The notes: generated by a model from the sequence alone, not told the origin. Positions 34,174 to 43,345 are shown, counted from the first letter of the stretch. The stretch: DNA of 64,000 bases from DASZIT01 sp963819695 (GCA_963819695.1 CAWFXD010000001.1:1364001-1428000); one strand, 5' to 3'. Numbers and translations are program-made.

Positions 34174-35169
34174 GTGCGAGCACGCGCCCCAGCCTCGTCG
34201 GCCAACCTCGGTCCCGGTTTCGACACCCTCGCCGTCGCCCTCGACCAGTACGTCGAGGTCGAAGTGGAGAAGGCGTCCAAGCTGATCGTCCGGTCGGTGG
34301 GGGAGGGTGCCGGCCTGACCGACGACGACCCGTCCCACCTCGCCGCCCGGGTGGCCATCGACGTGGCCGGCACCGACAAGCTGGCTATCACCGTGCGCTC
34401 GGAGATTCCCATCGGGCGGGGGCTCGGCTCATCGGCGGCGCTGGCCGCGGCGGCCGCGGCGGCGGCCGGTTCCAAGGATCCGCTGGCGGTGGCCGCCTAC
34501 ATGGACGGCCACCCCGACAACGCCGCCGCCTCGGTGGTGGGCGGCCTGGTGGCGGCGGCCATGGTGAAGGGTGCGGTCCGGGTGGTCCGCCTCACCCTCG
34601 ATGTGAGCCTGGTCTTCGTGGTCATCGTTCCCGACCTGGTGCTGTCGACCTCCAAGGCCCGGCTGGCGCTCCCCAACGAGGTCACCCGCGAGAACGCCGC
34701 CTTCAACCTGTCCCGCCTGGCCCTGCTGATCGCCGGCCTGGCCGACAGCCGGGTGCTGTTGAAGGAGGCCACCGAAGACCGGCTGCACCAGGATTTCCGG
34801 AGCCCGCTCTTCCCGGCGGCGCCGATCCTCCTCTCCCGGCTGTCGGCGGGGGGGGCGCTGGCCACCTGCTGGTCGGGGGCGGGACCGTCACTGCTCGGCA
34901 TCTGTCGGGGTGCGGATGGCGCCAAGGTGCAACAGGCGGCCAAGGCAGCCATGGTCGACACCGAGGTACCGGGGAAGGTCCTGCTGCTCGGGCCGGACAT
35001 GCACGGGCTGATCGTCGACCGCGACGGGACCGATGACTTCTGGCGAGACCGCCAGCCGGCGTGGTCCTCCCGGGGTGGCGACAGCGGCCTCGGCCGTGGC
35101 GCGGGTGAACCGGCCAAACCCGCGCCCCGGGGCGGGAGCCGGCTGTTCGACTTCGACGGGGAAAGCTAG
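34174..35169 (+). CDS. thrB: Homoserine kinase (GHMP family)
   Basis: This 331-residue cytosolic enzyme phosphorylates homoserine in threonine synthesis. GHMP motif 1 is APASSANLGPGFDTLAVAL, motif 2 (ATP loop) is IPIGRGLGSSAALAA, and motif 3 is LATCWSGAGPSLLGI. GHPDNAAASVVGGL is typical of ThrB. The C-terminal 45 residues (RGGDSGLGRGAGEP and on) are extra and probably disordered. GTG 34174 was chosen because the conserved N-terminal strand begins at once. It fits the aspartate-pathway context of the dap genes. Confidence 0.93.
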   Translation: MRARAPASSANLGPGFDTLAVALDQYVEVEVEKASKLIVRSVGEGAGLTDDDPSHLAARVAIDVAGTDKLAITVRSEIPIGRGLGSSAALAAAAAAAAGSKDPLAVAAYMDGHPDNAAASVVGGLVAAAMVKGAVRVVRLTLDVSLVFVVIVPDLVLSTSKARLALPNEVTRENAAFNLSRLALLIAGLADSRVLLKEATEDRLHQDFRSPLFPAAPILLSRLSAGGALATCWSGAGPSLLGICRGADGAKVQQAAKAAMVDTEVPGKVLLLGPDMHGLIVDRDGTDDFWRDRQPAWSSRGGDSGLGRGAGEPAKPAPRGGSRLFDFDGES

Positions 35170-35216
35170 GCATCGGGCCTGGGTCGCATCGGCGGGGGAG
35201 GGGGGCGGGTCGGCCC

Positions 35217-35222
35217 TAGAGT
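35217..35222 (+). promoter_or_regulatory. Probable -10 element (TAGAGT) ahead of queF
   Basis: TAGAGT ends 7 nt before ATG 35230 with no ribosome-binding site, indicating a leaderless transcript. Confidence 0.45.
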
Positions 35223-35229
35223 CGCGGCC

Positions 35230-35580
35230 ATGCCGTCGCGCCCGTCGAAAGAGCTGCTGGCCATTCCCAACCCCCACCCCGGGCGCGAGTACCAGGTTCG
35301 CTGCGAGTCCCCGGAGTTCACCTGCGTCTGCCCGATGACCGGCCAGCCCGACTTCGCCACCGTGCGGGTGGCCTACGTGCCGGGCGAGTCGATCGTCGAG
35401 CTCAAATCGCTCAAGCTCTATCTGTGGAGCTACCGGGACGAGGGCGCCTTCCACGAGGATGTGACCAACCGGATCCTCGACGACCTGGTGGCGGCCATCG
35501 CCCCCCGCACCATGACGGTGACCACCGACTGGTTGGTCCGCGGCGGCATCCACACGGTGGTGGAGGCGTCGCATCCCTGA
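35230..35580 (+). CDS. queF: NADPH-dependent 7-cyano-7-deazaguanine reductase (unimodular QueF)
   Basis: This 116-residue enzyme of the short, T-fold QueF class reduces preQ0 to preQ1 in queuosine synthesis. The catalytic Cys is in CVCPMTGQPDFA (Cys34), and the substrate-binding Glu and QueF motif are in VELKSLKLYLWSYRDEG. No other queuosine gene (queC, queD, queE, tgt) is visible here, so the rest of the pathway must be elsewhere or preQ0 is taken up. The tRNA-modification genes miaB and miaA follow. Confidence 0.95.
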   Translation: MPSRPSKELLAIPNPHPGREYQVRCESPEFTCVCPMTGQPDFATVRVAYVPGESIVELKSLKLYLWSYRDEGAFHEDVTNRILDDLVAAIAPRTMTVTTDWLVRGGIHTVVEASHP

Positions 35581-35596
35581 GTCGCCGACCGGGCCG

Positions 35597-35602
35597 TACC
35601 AT
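35597..35602 (+). promoter_or_regulatory. Probable -10 element (TACCAT) ahead of miaB
   Basis: TACCAT ends 6 nt before ATG 35609. The six G between it and the ATG are too close to the start to act as a ribosome-binding site, so a leaderless transcript is favoured. Confidence 0.4.
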
Positions 35603-35608
35603 GGGGGG

Positions 35609-37042
35609 ATGACTTCGGGCACCCGGGAGACGGCATCGAGCCCGCGCACCTTCCACATCCAGACCTTCGGCTGCCAGATGAACGATCACGACTCCGAGCG
35701 GCTGGCCGGGCTCCTCACCGCCGACGGCCTGGTGTCGACGCCCGACCTGGAGTCCGCCGACGTGGTGGTGTTCAACACCTGCTGCATCCGGGAGAACGCC
35801 GACAACAAGTTCTACGGGCATCTCGGCAACCTCAAGACCCTCCGCGAGAGCCGGCCCGACATGCAGATCGCGGTGGGCGGATGCCTGGCCCAGATGGACC
35901 GGGGGCGGATCCGGGAGCGGGCCGGCCACGTCGACGTGGTGTTCGGCACCCACAACCTGGCCAACGCGCCGGCGCTGCTCCGCCGGGCGGCGGCGAGCGG
36001 CCCCGTCGTGGAGATCCTCGACGAGCCGGTGGCGGAGAGCGGTGACTCTTGGCCCGGCCAGCAGGCGGCCGCAGTCGGTGCCGTCCGTGACCTTCCCTAT
36101 GCCGCCTGGGTGACCATCCAGATGGGCTGCAACAACTCCTGCGCCTTCTGCATCGTCCCGTCGGTGCGCGGCGGCGAGGTGTCCCGGAGCATGGAGGACG
36201 TGGTGACCGAGGTCCGGACCCTGGCCGACCGGGGGGTGTCCGAGGTCACCCTGCTCGGCCAGAACGTCAACTCCTACGGTCGGGACATCACCCGGAGAGC
36301 GCCCCTCTTCGCCGACCTGCTGCGGGCGGTCGGCGCGGTCGACGGCATCCGCCGGGTCCGGTTCACCAGCCCCCACCCGAAGGACCTGCGACCCGAGACC
36401 ATCGCGGCCATGGCCGAGACCCCCGAGGTCTGCGACCACCTCCACCTGCCCCTCCAGGCCGGCAGCGACGCCACCCTGGCCGCCATGCGCCGCGGCTACA
36501 CCGCCGAGCGGTACCTGGCCCGGCTGGTCGCCGCCCGGGCCGCCATCCCCGACCTGGCGGTGAGCACCGACCTGATCGTCGGCTTCCCGGGCGAGACCGA
36601 GGACGACTTCGAGCGCACCCTCGAGGTGGCGGCGACGGCCGACTACGACAGCGCCTACACCTTCGTCTTCTCGCCGCGGCCGGGGACCCGGGCGGCGGCC
36701 GTGCCCGACCGGTTCGTCCCGGCCGAGGTGGCGGCCGAGCGGATGGAGCGGCTCCGGGCGGTGGTGGAGCGCTCCGCCCTCCACCGGCATCGGGCCCGCA
36801 TCGGCAAGGTGGAAGAGGTGCTGGTCGAAGGCCCCTCCAAGCGGGACCCGTCGGTCACCACCGGGCGCACCGGTCAGAACAAGCTGGTGCACTTCCGGCC
36901 GGCCGACGGGACCCGGGTGGCCGTCGGTTCCTTCGCCGAGGTGGCCGTCACCGGCTCGGCCCGCCACCACCTTCTGGGCGAGCTCGTCGAGGTGACGGTC
37001 CCGCCCCGGCACCGCACCCTGATCCCGGTCGTTGCCGGCTGA
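35609..37042 (+). CDS. miaB: tRNA-2-methylthio-N6-dimethylallyladenosine synthase
   Basis: This 477-residue radical-SAM methylthiotransferase has an N-terminal domain with the second [4Fe-4S] cluster (Cys in TFGCQMN, NTCCIREN and VGGCLAQ). The radical-SAM motif is CNNSCAFC, followed by VRGGEVSR and LLGQNVNSYG; the C-terminal TRAM domain is about 410-475. It adds the methylthio group to i6A37 of tRNAs that read UNN codons, after MiaA makes i6A. Its end overlaps the miaA start, so the two successive enzymes are made together. Confidence 0.97.
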   Translation: MTSGTRETASSPRTFHIQTFGCQMNDHDSERLAGLLTADGLVSTPDLESADVVVFNTCCIRENADNKFYGHLGNLKTLRESRPDMQIAVGGCLAQMDRGRIRERAGHVDVVFGTHNLANAPALLRRAAASGPVVEILDEPVAESGDSWPGQQAAAVGAVRDLPYAAWVTIQMGCNNSCAFCIVPSVRGGEVSRSMEDVVTEVRTLADRGVSEVTLLGQNVNSYGRDITRRAPLFADLLRAVGAVDGIRRVRFTSPHPKDLRPETIAAMAETPEVCDHLHLPLQAGSDATLAAMRRGYTAERYLARLVAARAAIPDLAVSTDLIVGFPGETEDDFERTLEVAATADYDSAYTFVFSPRPGTRAAAVPDRFVPAEVAAERMERLRAVVERSALHRHRARIGKVEEVLVEGPSKRDPSVTTGRTGQNKLVHFRPADGTRVAVGSFAEVAVTGSARHHLLGELVEVTVPPRHRTLIPVVAG

Positions 37043-38078
37043 ACCCACGCCGCCCACGGTGGCCCTGGTCGGTCCCACCGCCTCGGGAAAATCGGAGCTG
37101 GCGGTGGCGGTGGCCGAGGCATCCCGGGCCGATGGGAGCGGGCTTCCCCGGGCGCCGGTCGAGCTGGTCTCGATCGACTCGATGGCCGTCTACCGGGGGA
37201 TGGACATCGGGACCGCCAAGCCGTCGCCGTCGGTCCGGGCCCGGGTCGGGTACCACCTGATCGACCTGGTCGACCCCGCCGAGGAGTTCACCGTCCAGCA
37301 GTTTCAGGCCGCCGCCCGCACGGCACTCGGCGGGATCTCGGCCCGCGGCCATGGGGCTCTCCTGGTCGGCGGGACCGGCCTCTATCTCCGTTCGGTGGTC
37401 GACGACCTGTCGTTCCCGGGTCGCTACCCGGAGGTGACGGCCCGGCTCGTCGACGGGCTGGAGGCCGCCGGACCCGAGGGGAGCCCCGGCGAGCGCTCGG
37501 CCCTGGTTGCGCTGCACACCAGATTGTCCCGGCTCGACCCGGTGGCGGCCGGCCGACTGGAGCCCACCAACCGGCGCCGCCTGATTCGGGCCCTGGAGGT
37601 GTCGATCGGCTCGGGCCGGCCGTTCTCGTCGTTCGGCCCGGGGCTGGAGGCATATCCCCCCAGCCGGGTGACCCTGGTCGGGGTGCCCTACGACCCCGAG
37701 GTGTCCGACCGTCGGATCGCCGAGCGGTTTGCCGCCATGATGGATCTCGGGCTCCTGGACGAGGTGCGGGCCCTGGCCGGGTCGCCGGGAGGGCTGTCCC
37801 GGACCGCCCGCCAGGCGCTCGGCTACCGCGAGCTGCTCTCCCACCTGGAAGACGGGGTCCCGCTGGCCGACGCCGTCGCCCAGGCGGTGCGGAGGACCCG
37901 GGCCTTCGCCCGCCGGCAATGGGCCTGGTTCCGCCGGGATCCCCGTATCGTGTGGTTGCAGCCGGACGAGGACGGGACCACCCGGATCGCCGGGCTGTTC
38001 GGCCCGACGCCCGGGTCGCCCGGGCCGAACCCGAGGGTGGGAGACTTGCCCGACCGAGACCACCAACCCCATGAATGA
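37032..38078 (+). CDS. miaA: tRNA dimethylallyltransferase
   Basis: This 348-residue enzyme transfers the dimethylallyl group to A37 of tRNA. It starts at TTG 37032, inside the end of miaB, so that the P-loop GPTASGKSELAV falls at the usual place. SIDSMAVYRGMDIGTAKP, GYHLIDLVDPAEEFT, LVGGTGLYLRSV and NRRRLIRALEV are hallmarks; RQALGYREL and FARRQWAWFRRD complete the family pattern. The last 35 residues are weakly conserved and overlap the dapF start. Confidence 0.96.
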   Translation: MPAEPTPPTVALVGPTASGKSELAVAVAEASRADGSGLPRAPVELVSIDSMAVYRGMDIGTAKPSPSVRARVGYHLIDLVDPAEEFTVQQFQAAARTALGGISARGHGALLVGGTGLYLRSVVDDLSFPGRYPEVTARLVDGLEAAGPEGSPGERSALVALHTRLSRLDPVAAGRLEPTNRRRLIRALEVSIGSGRPFSSFGPGLEAYPPSRVTLVGVPYDPEVSDRRIAERFAAMMDLGLLDEVRALAGSPGGLSRTARQALGYRELLSHLEDGVPLADAVAQAVRRTRAFARRQWAWFRRDPRIVWLQPDEDGTTRIAGLFGPTPGSPGPNPRVGDLPDRDHQPHE

Positions 38079-38901
38079 CATGCGCACACTCCAGCTGACC
38101 AAGCACCATGGCGCCGGCAACGACTTTCTGGTCGTGATCGACACCGAGGACCGGCGCCCGGTGGCACCGGAGTTGGTGCGCGCCCTGTGTGCCCGGCGGT
38201 TCGGCATCGGTGCCGACGGGCTCATCCGGGTGATGGCCGGGCGGGAGGGTGCCGACCTGTCCATGGACCTGCACAACGCCGACGGCTCCGAGGCGGAGAT
38301 GAGCGGCAACGGGATCCGCTGCCTGGCCCAGGCGGCGGTGGACGCCGGACTGGTGACGCCCCCCGGGTTCTCCGTCTGGACACTCGCGGGGGTCAAGACC
38401 GTCGAGTACCGGACCGGGGACGCCTTCGGGGAGGCGGAAGCCTCGGTGGACATGGGAAAGGCGGAGCTGGGCCCGGACCAGCCCCAGCAGTTCGCCGACC
38501 GGCGGGCCCGGACCGTCGACATGGGCAATCCCCATCTGGTGCTCCTCGGTCCCGACCCGGCCGGGGTGGATGTGGCCGAGATCGGGAGCCGGCTCCAGGG
38601 GGTGCACCCGGGCGGGATCAATGTCGAATTCATCTCCGTGGGCCCGACCCCCGAAGACCTGACCCTCCGGGTGTGGGAGCGGGGGGTGGGGGAAACCCAG
38701 GCGTGCGGCACCGGGAGCTGTGCGGCGGGAGCCGCGGCCCGGAGCTGGGGACTGGTCGGAGATCAGATCCGGGTGCACAATCCCGGCGGCACCCTCCTGG
38801 TCACCCTCGACTCCGACGGGATCCGGCTGGCCGGTCCGGTCCGCAAGGTGGCCGACATCGAGGCCGTCCCCTCCAGCGTGCTGGGTGCCGCGCCTCGATG
38901 A
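38071..38901 (+). CDS. dapF: Diaminopimelate epimerase with Ser in place of the first catalytic Cys
   Basis: This 276-residue protein should interconvert LL- and meso-diaminopimelate. The fold signatures are present: KHHGAGNDFLVV, HNADGSEAEMSGNGIRC, MGNPHL and ETQACGTGSCAA. Family members use two Cys as acid/base; the second (Cys212 in ACGTGSC) is kept, but the first is Ser78 (MSGNG instead of CGNG; codon AGC at 38302-38304). A single A to T change would give Cys. It may be a natural variant, a weakened enzyme or a sequencing error. It overlaps miaA and hflX. Confidence 0.9.
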   Translation: MNDMRTLQLTKHHGAGNDFLVVIDTEDRRPVAPELVRALCARRFGIGADGLIRVMAGREGADLSMDLHNADGSEAEMSGNGIRCLAQAAVDAGLVTPPGFSVWTLAGVKTVEYRTGDAFGEAEASVDMGKAELGPDQPQQFADRRARTVDMGNPHLVLLGPDPAGVDVAEIGSRLQGVHPGGINVEFISVGPTPEDLTLRVWERGVGETQACGTGSCAAGAAARSWGLVGDQIRVHNPGGTLLVTLDSDGIRLAGPVRKVADIEAVPSSVLGAAPR

Positions 38902-40208
38902 CCCCCACCGATTCCGCCTTCACCGACACCCTCATCTCCCGCACCTTCCGGGAGCGCATCGTGCTGGTCGGGGTGGTCTTCCCCCACACCACGCCGGCCG
39001 CCGCCGAGGCCGGCCTGGACGAGCTGGCCCGGTTGGTGTCCACCGCCGGCGCCGACGTGATGGACCGGGTCATCCAGCGGCGGGCCACCCCCGACCCGGC
39101 GACCTACGTGGGGAAGGGCAAGGCCGAAGAGCTCCTCTCCATCTGCCTGGCCGTCGATGCCGACACCGTGGTCTTCGATGACGATCTGAGCCCGGCCCAG
39201 CAGCGGAACCTCGAGAAGATCCTGGGCCGGACGGCCATCGACCGGACCGCGGTGATCCTCGACATCTTCGCCCAGAACGCCCGGACCCCCGAAGGCCGCG
39301 CCCAGGTGGAGCTGGCCCTGCTCCGGTACCGGCTCCCGCGCCTGCGGGGCCGGGGGACCGCCTTCAGCCAGCAGGCGGGTGGGATCGGTACCCGGGGCCC
39401 GGGCGAGACCCAGCTGGAAGTCGACCGCCGACGCCTGGTCCGCCGGATGACCCGGCTCGAATCCGATCTCCGCCAGCTGGAGCGCACCCGCCGCAACCAA
39501 CGCAAGGGCCGGGCCCGGTCGCGACAGCGCACCGTGTCGCTGGTCGGGTACACCAACGCCGGCAAGTCGACCCTCCTCAACCGGTTGTGCGGAGCCGATG
39601 TGCTGGTTGAGAACCGGTTGTTCTCCACCCTCGACCCGAGGACCCGCCAGCTGGCCCTGCCCGGGGGCGAGACCGTGCTCCTCACCGACACCGTCGGGTT
39701 CGTCCGCAAGCTGCCCCACCAGGTGGTGGAGGCGTTCCGCTCCACCCTCGAGGTCGTGGCCGAATCCGACCTCCTCCTCCATGTGGTGGACGGACCGGCT
39801 CCCGACCTCGAAGGCCAGATCGACGCGGTCCGGTCGGTGCTGGCCGAGATCGGGGCCGACGGGATCGAGGAGCTGTTGGTGGTCAACAAGGTGGACGCGG
39901 TGGTCGCCCTCGGTGGGGAGGCGGTCGAGGACAGCCGGCGGCTGATGGACGCCCACCCCGGCTCGGTCATGGTCTCGGCCCGGACCGGTGAGGGAATCGA
40001 CGACCTGTTGGTGGCCATCAGCGACCGGCTCCGGGTCGGGAGCCGGGTGGTGGAGCTGGTCATCCCGTGGGCACGGGGCGACGTGCTGGCCGCCGTCCAT
40101 CGCGAGGGCGAGATCGTCAGCGAGGAGAACGGAGACGACGCCACCCGCCTCCACGTGGTGCTGGACGAGGTGGGCAAGGCCCGTTTCCGGGAGTTCGCCG
40201 CCTCATGA
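38898..40208 (+). CDS. hflX: GTPase HflX
   Basis: This 436-residue protein starts at ATG 38898, overlapping the dapF stop. The N-terminal HflX domain contains AATYVGKGKAEEL-like TYVGKGKAEEL and AQNARTPEGRAQVELALL, then the Gly-rich GIGTRGPGETQLEVDRR and a coiled region. The G domain has G1 GYTNAGKST, G3 DTVGFVRKLP and G4 NKVD. HflX binds the 50S subunit and rescues stalled ribosomes in stress. Adjacent miaA and hflX are common in bacteria (hfq-hflX locus of E. coli); no hfq is here. Confidence 0.95.
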   Translation: MTPTDSAFTDTLISRTFRERIVLVGVVFPHTTPAAAEAGLDELARLVSTAGADVMDRVIQRRATPDPATYVGKGKAEELLSICLAVDADTVVFDDDLSPAQQRNLEKILGRTAIDRTAVILDIFAQNARTPEGRAQVELALLRYRLPRLRGRGTAFSQQAGGIGTRGPGETQLEVDRRRLVRRMTRLESDLRQLERTRRNQRKGRARSRQRTVSLVGYTNAGKSTLLNRLCGADVLVENRLFSTLDPRTRQLALPGGETVLLTDTVGFVRKLPHQVVEAFRSTLEVVAESDLLLHVVDGPAPDLEGQIDAVRSVLAEIGADGIEELLVVNKVDAVVALGGEAVEDSRRLMDAHPGSVMVSARTGEGIDDLLVAISDRLRVGSRVVELVIPWARGDVLAAVHREGEIVSEENGDDATRLHVVLDEVGKARFREFAAS

Positions 40209-41386
40209 GCATCGTCACCCCCGGGGTCGCCGCCGGCTTCAACCCGCCGCCCTATCCCTACGACCGGTTGCAGGCGGTGCGGAAACGGGCCGTCGAGCGG
40301 TTCGGCGACGGGGCCGAGGGGAGCGCGGGGATCGTCGACTGCTCGATCGGCACCCCGAACGACCCGCCCCCCGACGCGGTCATCGAGGCGGAGGCCACCT
40401 CGGGTACCGAGCGTGGCTACCCGGCCTCCAACGGCTCGGTCGCCTACCGCCGGGCCGCCGCCGGTTGGCTGTCCCGGCGCTTCGGGGTGACCGTTGATCC
40501 GGAGCATGAGCTGGCCGCCTGCGTGGGAACCAAGGAGCTGGTGGCGTCGACCGCCCAGTACCTCCGGCTTCGCAACCCCGACCGCGACACCGTCCTCTAC
40601 CCGTCGGTGTCGTATCCCACCTACGCGATGGGGGCGGTGCTGGGCGGATGCCGGCCGGTGCCGGTGCAAGAGCTCCCGGGCGGCGGGCTCGACCTCGACT
40701 CGATCGCGGTGGCCGACCGCGACCGGTCGCTGCTGCTGTGGGTCAACTCTCCCTCCAACCCGACCGGGCTGCTCACCGAGATGGAGACGGTGGCCCAGTG
40801 GGGTCGTGACCAGCGGGTCCCGATCTTCTCCGACGAGTGCTACGCCGAGTTCACCTGGGACGGTCCGCCGAAGACCATCCTGTCCACCGGGGTCGAGGAC
40901 GTGGTGGCGGTCCACTCGCTGTCCAAGCGTTCCAACCTCGCCGGTGTCCGGGCCGGGTTCTACGCCGGGGACCCCGACATCGTCGGCTACCTGCTCGACG
41001 TCCGGCGCCACGCCGGGCTGATGGTCCCGGGCCCGGTGCAGGCCGCCGCGGTGGCGGCTTTCGAAGACGATGCCCACGTCGAGGTTCAGCGCCGGCGCTA
41101 CCGGGAGCGGCTGGACTACCTGGGGGGCGTGCTCGATGCCGCCGGCCTCCCGACCCCGATGCCGGCCGGGGGGTTCTATCTCTGGGTACCGGTCCCCGAC
41201 TCGGTCCCGGGAGGCGGATGGGGCCTGGTGGAGGAATTGGCGTTGGCCGGCGGGCTGCTGGCCAGCCCCGGCGACCTCTACGGGGAGGACGGGGCGGCCT
41301 TCGTCCGGGTGGCGGTGGTCCAACCCATGGAGCGCCTGCGGCTGGTCGGTGAACGCCTGGCCGGCCAGGTCCTGTCACCGGGGTAG
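40205..41386 (+). CDS. dapC: Class I aminotransferase, probable N-succinyldiaminopimelate aminotransferase
   Basis: This 393-residue PLP enzyme (fold type I) has VNSPSNPTG, FSDECYAEF and the Schiff-base Lys in SLSKRSNLAGVRAGF. Its place directly before dapD and dapE supports the role of transferring the amino group from glutamate to N-succinyl-2-amino-6-ketopimelate. ATG 40205 overlaps the hflX stop. Sequence alone would allow other class I specificities, so the substrate is inferred from context. Confidence 0.85.
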   Translation: MSIVTPGVAAGFNPPPYPYDRLQAVRKRAVERFGDGAEGSAGIVDCSIGTPNDPPPDAVIEAEATSGTERGYPASNGSVAYRRAAAGWLSRRFGVTVDPEHELAACVGTKELVASTAQYLRLRNPDRDTVLYPSVSYPTYAMGAVLGGCRPVPVQELPGGGLDLDSIAVADRDRSLLLWVNSPSNPTGLLTEMETVAQWGRDQRVPIFSDECYAEFTWDGPPKTILSTGVEDVVAVHSLSKRSNLAGVRAGFYAGDPDIVGYLLDVRRHAGLMVPGPVQAAAVAAFEDDAHVEVQRRRYRERLDYLGGVLDAAGLPTPMPAGGFYLWVPVPDSVPGGGWGLVEELALAGGLLASPGDLYGEDGAAFVRVAVVQPMERLRLVGERLAGQVLSPG

Positions 41387-41424
41387 CTCCGGGACCGGGG
41401 ACCGGGACAGCCGGCCCCCGCAGC

Positions 41425-41430
41425 TAACGT
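41425..41430 (+). promoter_or_regulatory. Probable -10 element (TAACGT) ahead of dapD
   Basis: TAACGT ends 8 nt before ATG 41439, suggesting a separate, leaderless dapD-dapE transcript in addition to read-through from dapC. Confidence 0.4.
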
Positions 41431-41438
41431 CTCCTCCC

Positions 41439-42266
41439 ATGGCCGATCTCCAGTCCCGCATCGAGGAGTTGTGGACCCGGGTGTCCGAGCTGACCCCGGA
41501 CGACCACGACGCACTCTCGGTGGTGAACGAGGCCATCGAGCTGCTCGACCGGGGCGAGGCCCGGATCGCCGAGGTGGATCCGGCCACCGACGAAGTGGTG
41601 GTCCACCAGTGGTTGAAGCAGGCGGTGCTGATGCTGTTCCGTCTCCGGTCGATGGAGACCATCGAGGTGGGTCCCTTCGAGTACGCCGACAAGCTGCCGC
41701 TGAAGCGGAACTTCGAGGCCTCGGGGGTGCGGGTGGTCCCGGGGGCGTCGGCCCGCTGGGGATCGTTTCTCGACCGTGGGGTCATCTGCATGCCCAGCTA
41801 CGTCAACATCGGTGCCCGGGTCGGGGCCGACACCATGGTGGACACCTGGGCCACGGTGGGCTCCTGCGCCCAGATCGGCGAGCGGGTCCACCTGTCGGGG
41901 GGAGTCGGCATCGGTGGCGTCCTGGAGCCGGCCCAGGCGGCCCCGGTGATCATCGAGGACGACGTCATGGTCGGGAGCCGGTGCATGATCACCCAGGGCG
42001 GCCGGGTCGGCCGGGGCTCGGTGATTGGGGAGGGGACCATCCTCAACCCGTCCATCCCGGTCATCGACGCCGATACCGGCGATGAGCTGAGCCGGGGTCA
42101 CGTCCCGCCGTGGTGCGTGGCCGTCCAGGCCTCGCGTCGTCGCGAGTTCGCCGGCGGGGAGTTCTTCTTGCCCTGTGTGCTGGTCATCAAGCGGCTCACC
42201 CAGGGGCAGCGACATGACAAGGCAAAGCTGAACGACATCCTGCGCCAGCACGGCGTCTCCGCGTGA
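41439..42266 (+). CDS. dapD: 2,3,4,5-tetrahydropyridine-2,6-dicarboxylate N-succinyltransferase
   Basis: This 275-residue trimeric left-handed beta-helix enzyme uses succinyl-CoA. It has an N-terminal helical domain (1-100), then hexapeptide repeats (about 105-220) with GVICMPSYVNIGARVG, MVDTWATVGSCAQIG and GGVGIGGVLEPAQA, the DapD active-site segment with the conserved Asp, Glu and Gly residues. Length and motifs match the proteobacterial (E. coli, 274 aa) form rather than the longer mycobacterial DapD (about 317 aa), a point worth noting for an actinobacterium. Confidence 0.96.
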   Translation: MADLQSRIEELWTRVSELTPDDHDALSVVNEAIELLDRGEARIAEVDPATDEVVVHQWLKQAVLMLFRLRSMETIEVGPFEYADKLPLKRNFEASGVRVVPGASARWGSFLDRGVICMPSYVNIGARVGADTMVDTWATVGSCAQIGERVHLSGGVGIGGVLEPAQAAPVIIEDDVMVGSRCMITQGGRVGRGSVIGEGTILNPSIPVIDADTGDELSRGHVPPWCVAVQASRRREFAGGEFFLPCVLVIKRLTQGQRHDKAKLNDILRQHGVSA

Positions 42267-43345
42267 CCGCCGCGGTTTCCAGCGACCTGATCGACCTCAC
42301 CGCCTCCCTGGTGGCCATCCCGTCCCTGAGCCATCATGAAGCGCAGTTGGCCGACGCGGTGGAAGCGGCGTTGCGGCTCTGCCCGTGGCTGGGCGTCGAC
42401 CGGGTGGGCGACAACGTGGTGGCCCGGACGGATCTGGGGCGCTCGAGCCGGCTGATGCTGGCCGGACACCTCGATACGGTTCCGCCGGCGGCCGGGAACG
42501 ACCGGCCGCGGCTCGAGGGTGACACCCTCTACGGCCTGGGGGCGGCGGACATGAAGGGGGGGTTGGCCACCTTCCTCCACCTGGCCGGGACCATCCCGGA
42601 ACCGGCGGTGGACGTGACCTGGTGCTTCTACGCCTGTGAAGAGGTGGCCCGGAGCGACAGCGGCCTCGAGCAACTGTGGCAACAGCGCCCGGATCTCCTG
42701 GTCGCCGACGCCGCCATCCTCGGCGAGCCCACCGGCGGGCTGGTGGAGGCGGGATGTCAGGGGACCATGCGGATCCGGGTGGCGTTGGCCGGGGAACGGG
42801 CCCATACCGCCCGGCCCTTCACGGGTCGGAACGCCATCCACCGACTGGGCCCGGTGCTCGACGCCATCGCCGCTTACCCGAGCCGCCGGGTGGTGATCGA
42901 CGGCTGCGAATATGCCGAGCAACTCCAAGCGGTGCAGATCGAAGGCGGGGTGGCCAACAACGTGGTCCCCGACCTGGCGGTGGTGATGGTCAATCACCGA
43001 TTCGCCCCCGACCGGGACGCCGCCGAGGCGGAGGAATCGGCGAGGGCGGTACTGGGTGAGACCTTGGAGCCGGGAGACTCCTGGGAGGTGGTCGAGGCGG
43101 TGGCCGGCGCTCCGCCGTCACTCGGCGACCCGCACCTCTCGCGGTTGGTGGCGGCCACCGGGTCGCCGCCCCGGGCCAAGGTCGGATGGACCGACGTGGC
43201 CTCCTTCGCCGCCCACGGGATCCCGGCCACCAACTTCGGGCCCGGCGACCCGTTGCTGGCCCACACCCCCGGCGAGCACGTGAGCCTGGAGGAGCTCGAT
43301 CACGCCGCCTCGGTGCTCGAGAAGGTGTTGACCCGAAGTTCGTAG
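42263..43345 (+). CDS. dapE: Succinyl-diaminopimelate desuccinylase
   Basis: This 360-residue M20-family zinc hydrolase starts at GTG 42263, overlapping dapD. Metal ligands and catalytic residues: GHLDTVPP (His, Asp), GLGAADMKGG (bridging Asp), YACEEVA (catalytic Glu and ligand Glu) and GEPTGG; VGWTDVASFAAHGIPATNFGPGD and LLAHTPGEHV close the site. It releases succinate to give LL-diaminopimelate, the DapF substrate. With dapC and dapD it forms the succinylase branch. Confidence 0.95.
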   Translation: MTAAVSSDLIDLTASLVAIPSLSHHEAQLADAVEAALRLCPWLGVDRVGDNVVARTDLGRSSRLMLAGHLDTVPPAAGNDRPRLEGDTLYGLGAADMKGGLATFLHLAGTIPEPAVDVTWCFYACEEVARSDSGLEQLWQQRPDLLVADAAILGEPTGGLVEAGCQGTMRIRVALAGERAHTARPFTGRNAIHRLGPVLDAIAAYPSRRVVIDGCEYAEQLQAVQIEGGVANNVVPDLAVVMVNHRFAPDRDAAEAEESARAVLGETLEPGDSWEVVEAVAGAPPSLGDPHLSRLVAATGSPPRAKVGWTDVASFAAHGIPATNFGPGDPLLAHTPGEHVSLEELDHAASVLEKVLTRSS

